Below are positions 56,116 through 64,000 of a stretch of 64,000 bases of DNA, piece after piece. The position numbers and the translations under genes are program-made. How positions within the stretch are numbered: the stretch's first letter is position 1; each line of letters begins with the position of its first letter. The DNA comes from Gloeopeniophorella convolvens. Taxonomy: Eukaryota; Basidiomycota; Agaricomycetes; Russulales. The notes beneath the pieces are model-generated. The model was not told where the DNA came from, did no database searches, and saw only the letters and a program-made list of their open reading frames with translations. The stretch spans positions 23,314 to 87,313 of the forward strand of contig WTXD01000089.1 of the NCBI GenBank assembly GCA_022496205.1, given 5' to 3'.

Positions 56116-59100
56116 TCAGCGTTGACCACGGTGCTTAGATAGGGTATCGGACGTCGGTCCAGCGGCGTCAGGATGGGTCAGATGGTACTGGGTCAGCAGG
56201 TCGTCCGCATGGACATCAGGGGCCGCGATCCACTCGTTATCCAAGTCTGGATAACCCTTCCATTTCACGAGGTACTGCAGCTGACGGCGGAAGAAGCGGG
56301 AGTTCCGGATGGATTCGACTTCGTACTCCTCCTCTCCTTCGATAAGGTCAGGTGGAGGATGGGGGAAGTTCTCACCGTGTTCTCGTGTTTCACGATAAGG
56401 AAGAAGACGAGACACGTGAAACACGTCGTGAATCTTCATCGATGGAGGAAGTTCCAGCTGGAACGTCACGGGGGACAGTTTCCGTATAATGCGGAAGGGG
56501 CCATGTCGTCGAGGGGCTAGTTTCAGCATTGGATACGCTGTTGGTAGGTGAGTTCCCTCGAGCCACACGAGGTCCCCTTCTTCCATCGTAGGCGGCTGAC
56601 CTCCTGCCTTCCGCTTCATCATGTCCGCTGTCCATTCTAGGGCTTCTCGCGCCGCGAGGCGATGACTGCGCAGCAGTTCGAGTCTATCAGTGATTCGGGG
56701 TATAGATGAGGCCGTTCCTATCGGCCAATCAGCGTGGGGATGATAACCCATCAGGGCTTCGAACGGGGATAACTTCGTCGCAGAGCTTTTCCAGAAGTTA
56801 TGCGAGAACTCGGCAAAAGGGAGCCAGTCGACCCAGTCATCCTGCCTGCCGTTCACCCAGAACCTGAGGTACTGTTCGAGCTGTTGATTAACACGCTCGG
56901 TCTGTCTGTCGGTCTGGGGGTGATAGGCCGTTGAGATGTTCTGGCTAATGCCGAGGCGGCGGCAGAGTTCTCGAGCGAAAGAGGATGCGAAACGGGGATC
57001 TCGGTCAGAGATAATGCGTCGAGGGAGTCCAAAGCGGCGGTAGACGTTGTCCAGGTAGAGCTTCGCTACTCCTTCGGCGGTGATCGACTCGTTGCAGGGT
57101 ATGAAAACTGCTCCTTTCGTGCAATCGTGGTCGACGACCACCAGAATCGAGTCGAAACCGCGGGACGTGGGGAGTTTAACGATAAAGTCCATAGACACTG
57201 TCTGGAAAGGTCCGGCATCCGGGTCGGCATAGATCGGCATGAGCTCCGGTTTCTGCCTATTGGTTCGGACCTTCAACGCCTGACAGTCGGCACATCCATT
57301 AATGTAGTTCTTGACGAACTCGTTAAGGCCTGGCCAGTCCCACCGTCGTCGTATCATCTCCTGGGTGTTCGTTATGCCGGGATGTCCGGCGGAAGGGGTG
57401 TCATGATGAGCACGAACGATATCGCGCCTGAGTGTTTCGTCGGTGTCGGCCGGTATCCAGAGTTGGCCCTTTTCTGTGCGCCACCATCCGTCGGGTTGTT
57501 TCGTGCATCCAGTCGGCGCCTTCGTCTTGTCGCCCCACAATTGGGCGACTCTAACGCGATCTTCAATCGACGGTGTCCCTGTAAGGAAGGTGGAGTTCAC
57601 GAAGATGTCGGGAGGGAGTATGGCTACTTCTTCGTGTTCAATGGAACCGTCGTCGTGATCTGGACGTCGGGAGAGGGCGTCTGCTGGGGTATGGAGTTTC
57701 CCAGGGACATGCTGGATAACGATATTGAACTCGGCAAGGTCCTCGTGCCACCGTGCCTGTCGGTGTGAGATCTTCCGAGTGTCTTTAAAGAACAATAAGT
57801 TATGATGGTCCGTCAGTACTGTGATAGGGTGCTTCGCTCCTGCTAAGTAGTGACGCCACTCCTTCAGCGCCCTGATAATAGCTAAGAGTTCTCGGTTGTA
57901 TACGTCGTATCGCTGCTCGACGGGAGCGAAAGAGTGGGAATAGTATGCAATAGGGTGTCGTCGTCCATCGACACCCTTCTGAGAAAGTACAGCACCACAA
58001 GCGAAGGAAGAAGCGTCAGTCTCAAGGAAGAATGGTTTATCATGGTCAACGTGAATGAGTACGGGGTTTGATAAGAACGCGTCCTTTAATCGTTCGTAAG
58101 CAACCTGACATTCATCAGTCCAAAGGAACGGGGTATCGTTCTTCGTAAGGGTATTCAGGGGTCGTGCGATTTTACCAAAGTCTCTGATGAAGCGCCGGTA
58201 GAAGTTTCCGAACCCGAGGAATGCTCGTACCTGCTTAACGGTTTTTGGAACGGGCCAGTTCCTAATGCCGTCGAGTTTTACGGGGTCCATCTCGATCTGG
58301 TTGCCGTTTAGGATCATACCGAGATAGTCCACCTTCGTGCTCTCGAAGGTGCACTTCTCGGGTTTCAGGTATAGGTCGTTTTTGAGGAGCTTCTGAAGGA
58401 CTCGCTCGACCATACGCCGGTGAAGATCGAGGTCGTCGGGGGTCGCAATAAGTATGTCGTCCATGTAGATGAAGACGAGACCAGAATCGATCTCGTCCTT
58501 GAATAGTTCGTTCATCATAGTCTGGAACGTGGACGGGGAGTTCGTAAGTCCGAAATACATGACCATGGGTTCGAAGAAGCCTCTGTTGTTTTGAACGCGG
58601 CTTTCCACTGGTCACCTTCCTTGATGCGGATATTGTTATATCCCCATCGTACGTCGAACTTTGTATAGAGTCGGGCAGTCTGGAGTTTATGGAGTATCTC
58701 CTCGATGAGCGGGAGGGGATAGTTATTCTTCACCATATATGTATTCAGCTGTCGATAGTCCTGTACGGGTCGAAGTTTCCCATCCTTCTTTTTAACAAAG
58801 AAGAAGGGAGAAGCGTATGGGGAGTTCAATGGTCGAATATATCCTTTCTTCAGATGCTCGTCCAGGAAGGACTCTAGTGCCGTCTGTTCGGAAGGAGACA
58901 GGGGGTAGATTTTACAAGGCAACGAGGCTGGCGCGTCGTCCTTCAAGTCGATGGGATGATCCCATGGTCGCGACTCGGGGAACCTCTGCGCTGCTTCTTC
59001 GCTGAACACCTTATCGAAACGTCGGTAGTGCGGGGGAATAGGATCGGCTTTGACCTTGGTTGGGTCTATAGCAGCTTCTGCAAGCTGCTGCGCCTGGGTG

Positions 59101-59749
59101 ACTCGGAAGAGGCGAACCTCGTCGACAAGCTCCGGCGGAGAGCCGAAATAGATCTCGTCCTCTGGTCCTATATGCAGAGGTTCTACTCCAGCAAGATAGA
59201 GTCGTACGTGGGAGCGTGCTTCTTCTTCCATTCCTCTAGGGAACGGACATTCGATACACGCGCTCCTGCTCTGAACTTCGTAGGTGTGGGTTCCACAAGG
59301 ACGTGTTCGACGTAGAGAGAGTGATGGGGTGAAAGTCGTCTGCTACTCGTCGTTCGCCCACAAGATCGGGGGTTGGAACAATCGTAGCCAGGGAAATCCG
59401 AGGATAATACGTTCTCCTCCGATGCTGGAAATGTAGAAACGCTGGGAATGTGTTTTTCCTCCAGCTGATACGTCAAATTCGGTGTAATGCGTGATATCAC
59501 CGGATCGGTTTCGGTTCCATCTGCGTTTCGAATGATGAGGATGGAGGAGTCGTTTTACTTGAGGCCGTGCTGTTTACGACCTTCCAGTCATGATGTTATC
59601 GGTAGCCCCGCTGTCGACCAGGGCTTTGTCGTCGATCCTTTTATGTGCACTTCGGATGTAAAGGGGAACTCTGATCGCATTTTCGGCATAGGAGAGTCGT
59701 ACTAGTACATTGGTGCTGAAGACGCTCGAGTAAGGATTGCTCTACTCAA
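56116..59749 (-). pseudogene. pol: B1 Pol (right copy), frameshifted
   Basis: From 58608 to 56116 it matches left Pol (RT palm to chromodomain). A missing A in the AAAACAAAC run near 58590 breaks the frame, another loss near 59232 breaks it again, and the protease region to 59749 has several more. It has the same DRQTER oddity as the left copy. Confidence 0.88.
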
Positions 59750-61289
59750 GCTTGTTGAAAATCATGAACGCTAAGTCCTTGTCCTTCTCGAGGACACTGA
59801 AGATGGACTCTTTTCGGCGTCGGACGTGTTTGCAAGATACGCTGCAAATGTCTGTGGGGAAATGGAAGAGGTGGTGGAGGTAGAGGGGTTCGATGGTGTG
59901 GGGTCGGTTGTGTCGACCTGTTGCTGACATGTTTCCCGAGGATGTGAGTCCTTTTGCGGGCAGGAACGTGAAACGTGTCCTTGCTGGCCGCAGTGGAAAC
60001 AGCGCCCTGCTGCATATACTGGGTGTGTTTGTCGGGCGTGAGCTTCTTCCCTTTCTGATGGACAAACGTCTGGGTCTGATTGACCGTCAACGTGGTCTAC
60101 GTCATGGGAACTACTCCGTCGTTTCGGGTGGCTGTCCTCCTCCTCCAGGTCGTCGTATCTGAATCGTGGCTGCTGTTCGTCGTTTCCTGGTTCCATAGAT
60201 TTTTCATGAGCTGATACTGAAGCTGCTGGTCGCACAGCTTCTCTGCCCATGTGTCGAAGGTCCATCCGTGCTGCCGGGTTTACTCCGAAACACTCCCCCC
60301 TGTCGTGCGGTTTCCCGGACGAGGGCGTTTGGGAACGATCGAAGGAACATGATGATGGTGGATTCGGCATCGAGGTGAAGTTCCCTCTTCCGCGAGGTGC
60401 GGAACTTTCCGATGTACTCCTCGATCGGTTCGGGGCTCGGAATTTCATGTTCGCCAGAAGGAGTTTGGCGTTGACAGCGGTTCCTCGGTTTAGGAATCGC
60501 TTGTCGAGGGTATCTTTAAACACCGTCCAGGCGGTGTCTCTTGTCGCGAAGGGTACTGGTGGGTCAAGGACGTGTTGCCTGATCTTCTCGAGCCATCGAT
60601 CTGCCTTTGGACCCAGTCGGTCACAATGGCACCTCGAAAATACGTGAGGCAGAAGGAGATTTTTTCAGGGGTCGGTGAACGTCGAGTTATCGTCGTTCAG
60701 GAATGCGTAGAGGTTGAACTGCCGCATGAAGTCGGCATATCCCCGTTGAAGATGAACGGGCTTCTCCTGTGAGTTTCCCGTTATCTCGACGGGCGCGGTG
60801 ATCGTGGAATCGACTCGGGTTTCTTCAGCCATCTCGCGCGCTGGTATGGATGTAGGATCAGGTGTCGGGGATGAGTGCCGCGGCGGCTTCTTCGAGGCGT
60901 TGTGCGACGCCTGAGAGATCGGGCTGGCTGGCCTGCGGCTGTGCAGACGTGGGCGTGGTTCGTTCGGGGATCGTGGATAGGGTGGTCTCGAAACCACTGG
61001 AGGACGGTTTCTTTACTCGGGATTCCGAGCGATTATGGGTCCTGTGATCTGGTATTGATCTCCTGTCTGCTGGACGTAGTTCCAGCCTTGGTCGGTCGAG
61101 AAGTATACTCGTAGAGTTCGTCCTCCGAGGACGATGTAGTATCCGTGCTCGGGTCGTGGCGGACTGCCCTTTCTCCTTCTCCTCTGAGTTCTACAGGTGC
61201 GTGGTTTTCTTCTTGTGCGAAGGGAGCTCTTCGCTGTCGCGGAACGAGTCTGCGATCGTCAGCTCTCGAGACTGAGAAGCCTGTTCTAA
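59746..61289 (-). pseudogene. gag: B1 gag (right copy), many small deletions
   Basis: It carries the same 10-nt deletion after FIFNG as the left copy, plus about a dozen one-base losses not present there. The zinc knuckle is partly readable near 59995-59960. Confidence 0.82.
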
Positions 61290-61826
61290 TGTCACGGCCT
61301 GAGCCGGTGCAGCGAAGCTGGCGAGGGCTGAGACGAGCGAGGTTCGAAAGTCGGTCTCGATGTGAGCCGGTCTCGATGGTGCACGTGAATGTGCACGATC
61401 CTGGGTAAGACGTGGTGTCTTCGAGTGGAGGCAATCGGCCTCCGGTACGTAGAGTTCAAAGCTGGAAACCTCGTGATACTTGGGCGAACAAGTCCCTCAT
61501 GCGGAATCCCTGGTAACCTCGTCGATTGACAAAGGAGAACAGGCTTAAGGCCTTAGAGTACTACTGCTACGCCTTAAGTACTACGAGAAGTGAAGGTTAC
61601 ATAACGTCCTAGTATCGAGTCATACCGAGTCGAAGCGGACTCAAGGTGGGTCTCCTAGGTAGAAGTACAATGGGTATCCAATGGCATAAGGGGCGCGTCA
61701 AGAACGATGAGGGAATAGTATGATGAGTGAAAGATAAGCGTCCCCGAGTCATGGAGCCGGAACGGAACTCGTATCGTACAAGTCGTGATGAGAAGAAAAA
61801 GAAAATGTATCGTACAAGTCGTGACA
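61290..61826 (-). repeat. B1 5' LTR (right copy)
   Basis: 537 bp. It lacks several single bases relative to 14389-14931. AGAACAGGCTT of the self-priming site follows it on the - strand, at about 61287-61277. Confidence 0.9.
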
Positions 61827-62185
61827 CTAATAGCCTCCTTGAAGTCTTTGAAGATGGCAGCAGGCCCAACAGTGCCATACTTCGCTTCAAGGGTTCTCCA
61901 TATGTCTTTGCATGTCTGATCATATGATATCTCCTGCTGAATGGTAGGAGAGACCCTAAGGACGATATTGCCAATGGTGCTATTGTCCTTTTGGGTCCAT
62001 TCATCCAGCGCTTTCTGCTCCTCTTGAGTGACTTTAGAGGAGTCAGATACAGCAGGGTATCGAGCCATTCCATCTATATGTCCCCACAATCCAACTGACA
62101 TGAGGTACGCCTTCATAGAAGTCGACCAAGTGAGCCAGTTAGAGCCATCAAAGACGGGTACAAAGGTCTGAAGGGTCTGAGACAT
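61827..62185 (-). pseudogene. gag: Copia gag N-terminal part (right copy)
   Basis: It starts at the ATG at 62185-62183. The protein is identical to the left fragment. It continues beyond B1 at 54064 in the order expected for one Gag frame. Confidence 0.85.
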
Positions 62186-62502
62186 TGTTTCGAAGATTTG
62201 TAGGGTTTCTGTAAAGCAAAATATAGTCAGCAACTGTATGCGACACTTTACTTTGAACAGAAAGTAGTAAAACTAGCGTTCAGGCGCTCTGCGGCCGTTT
62301 AGGCGCATTTTGGCGGTGAACCAGTAGACCTCATTACGCCTAAAATGTACCATTATGCAGCCCTAGTAGGCGCACGCATAGTACAATTTTTTCAGCGCAA
62401 TATGTGGCCATAGAGGCGCACAATGCAGCCATCAAGGCGCACATTAAGCAGCCAGTAAAGGCGCTTTGCAGCCATTAAAGGCGCAATGTGTCTTGGCTAC
62501 CA
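62186..62502 (-). other. Copia leader (right copy)
   Basis: Contains the same GCGCCT...GGCTGC repeated units and the same candidate 5' intron as 13712-14029. Confidence 0.5.
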
Positions 62503-62514
62503 GGGCCCATAACC
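62503..62514 (-). other. Copia primer-binding site (right copy)
   Basis: GGTTATGGGCCC on the - strand, next to the LTR end. Same match to the initiator tRNA-Met anticodon region as at 13700-13711. Confidence 0.72.
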
Positions 62515-62969
62515 TGTTGAACAGGCATAGCGCAGCTACTGTATTACTCTAAACTACAGTATTAACTACTGATCTCACCAGCTAGAAGCTTTGAGAGCAA
62601 TAGAGTTGTAGTGGCAGAAGACACTGGTATTTGCAGTTCCTACAGGTGGCTTTTATATACAGGAGGACCCTGGGGTCCATAAATGGCAGAGGCGTGACTA
62701 ATGGTGTCCACAATATCACAGATTTGGCCCTGTACAGGCCTGCCTCAATGAATTTCGGCCTCATGACTTGTCACGCGTTTGAGAAACGGCCCGGTGAGTA
62801 AGGAACGTAATAACTACGGAAGTATCGTACGTAACACTACGGAAATTAGATATGATGGAGCCTAGTATCCGGACTATCTACCATCAAAGTTCCAGCTCGC
62901 TGGCGCAAGCTGTGTTGCATGCGCGGCCATCCGAATGTTGGAGAACATCAGACTCGCCTTCGCTCAACA
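62515..62969 (-). repeat. Copia 5' LTR (right copy)
   Basis: 455 bp; one base shorter than the left copy in a run of C/G near the TATA box. Confidence 0.93.
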
Positions 62970-63031
62970 CAATGCCCGTAACTTGGGACGACGTGGTGGA
63001 TGAGAGCGTATTCTGAGGCCACATGGAGCGG
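62970..63031. other. 62-bp spacer (right copy)
   Basis: Inverted copy of 13182-13243. No gene is visible. Confidence 0.5.
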
Positions 63032-63897
63032 TGATATCCCAAGTCCGGGGAATGCGTGTAACACGCAAGTGACTTGGTGAGTTGCAAGGCCGAAGGGAGC
63101 AGAAAGAGCTTGAAGTCGCGTGACTTCCGGAGCGGCCCGGCGGAACGGGGGCTTGAACGTGACGGAACCGACCGAGTGTTGGAGAGTTGCGCTGACTTCG
63201 CACGGAGTTGCGAATATAGTTGCGAGAGTTGACGGGGCTCAACAGAGTAGGACAACGGCTAGTCCAGAGCGGAAGCGACGGAAGTTGAGATGCGAACGAT
63301 GGGAGTGCGATTCACTGCTGGAAGTACAAAGTAGACTACAGTTTAAATACTCGCAAGTAAGTCGCAACACAAGTAAGTGCGCCGCAACTCTGGAACGAGG
63401 GCGGAAGACTGGAGTCAGGGTAAATTAAATGGTAACTGCAGGGAGAGAATGGTAGTGAATAGGATAAGGTAGGATCGAACTGGCCGAGTGTCCGAACATG
63501 AGGATCGACCTCAGCACAGGGAAGATGAAGGGATCGAGGGTAGTAAGGTTGCTGCAGACCCAAGAGTCGTGTTCCGCACCGCGCAGGGATCGGAACTAAC
63601 GCAAAGGGGGACGATACGTGTCGGAGAGATCGCGAGTCGAGGATTGGAAGATATGGAAGTGAGGGGGGAGAGCGGAGGACGTTGCGTGCCGCGCCGAGCG
63701 AGTTGCGCCGAAGCTCGACCGGCCGAACGACTTGGAGAGTCCACACAATGAGTGAACGCGACCGCCGATGCTACTCGTGAGCCGATGCGGTCCGGACTGC
63801 AAAGGGTGAGTTCCGCGTCGTGCCGGTGACTTGCGTAGAGTCGCTGAAATGCGTAAATTATACCGATATACGCCCTATGCGCCTGAGCAGCGTATCA
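63032..63897 (-). repeat. Element A 3' LTR (right copy)
   Basis: 866 bp; inverted copy of 12314-13181 with a few single-base differences. Confidence 0.93.
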
Positions 63898-64000
63898 TCC
63901 TCCTCCCCACTGATATTCTAACTGTCCTCAGTTAGCGCCTTCCGTCCGCGAACCGAAGCGCGAGGCGGAAACGAGGCAATCGCGCTGATCCGCTGATAGA
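63898..64000 (-). mobile_element. Element A interior fragment (right copy), runs off the window
   Basis: Contains the polypurine tract and about 85 bp of the segment upstream of it, matching 12211-12313. A second copy of the antisense gene may lie beyond the window edge. Confidence 0.85.

Larger units (their letters stand above)
54070..61826 (-). mobile_element. Chromovirus B1 (right copy), with target duplication
   Basis: LTRs are 61826-61290 (5', 537 bp with small deletions) and 54612-54070 (3', 543 bp). The target duplication ATTAG (CTAAT on the + strand) is present at 61827-61831 and 54065-54069. This shows the original insertion into copia gag. Confidence 0.93.
48484..62969 (-). mobile_element. 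Full-length Ty1/copia element, interrupted
   Basis: On the - strand: 5' LTR 62969-62515, primer site, leader, gag, protease, integrase, RT and RNase H, then 3' LTR 48939-48484. The order PR-IN-RT-RH defines copia. It is interrupted by B1 (right copy) in gag and by a B solo LTR between integrase and RT. Flanks do not match: CATTG beside the 5' LTR against AGAAA beside the 3' LTR, so at least one end has recombined. Confidence 0.92.
54070..64000 (-). repeat. Right arm of the inverted duplication
   Basis: Reverse complement of 12211-22198, continuing to the window edge. It contains B1, the copia 5' end, the 62-bp spacer and the element A 3' LTR. One-base deletions relative to the left arm cluster at about 58.6-61.5 kb. 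Confidence 0.93.

Overview
The window is a nest of LTR retrotransposons from a fungal genome, most likely a basidiomycete close to the Agaricomycetes. The evidence is two Ty3/gypsy lineages (one with a C-terminal chromodomain), a Ty1/copia element and a spliced gene with four 49-54 nt introns beginning GTACGT, GTATGT or GTGCGC. No tRNA, rRNA, CRISPR or ordinary single-copy host gene was recognised. The organism call is inference.

Layout, left to right. (1) 1-13181: Ty3/gypsy element A on the + strand: partial 5' LTR, gag, protease, RT, RNase H and integrase, then a 5.2 kb segment between two copies of its polypurine tract, then a full 3' LTR. That segment carries an antisense, five-exon gene for a predicted 576-residue protein with a coiled coil, a Zn2Cys6-like cluster and an acidic tail. 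Its last exon is split by a 2.3 kb AT-rich foldback element, FB1. (2) 13244-14388: 5' end of a copia element, interrupted in gag by chromovirus B1 (14389-22198), which has an intact pol and a third ORF (ORF3) after pol. (3) 22199-48483: degraded gypsy element D, a relative of A. It is split by B2 (22450-40579), which carries B3 inside its ORF3 (29477-39785), which carries foldback FB2 inside its 5' LTR. D also holds solo LTRs of families E, F and B. (4) 48484-62969: a full-length copia element on the - strand, interrupted by a B solo LTR and a second copy of B1. (5) 62970-64000: an inverted copy of the end of A.

Regions 12211-22198 and 54070-64000 are inverted copies of each other, about 10 kb each, with a 32 kb spacer. 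Both ends of the spacer fall exactly on LTR ends, which suggests either LTR-mediated recombination or a misjoined assembly.

Expression logic visible in the sequence. Family B carries an 11-nt self-complementary primer site as in Tf1/sushi elements, a gag-pol overlap that needs recoding, and the extra ORF3. The copia element carries a primer site matching the anticodon region of initiator tRNA-Met, as in Drosophila copia. Many coding frames are broken. Some breaks are CGA-to-TGA changes (CpG decay), but clusters of one-base deletions look like unpolished long-read sequence.
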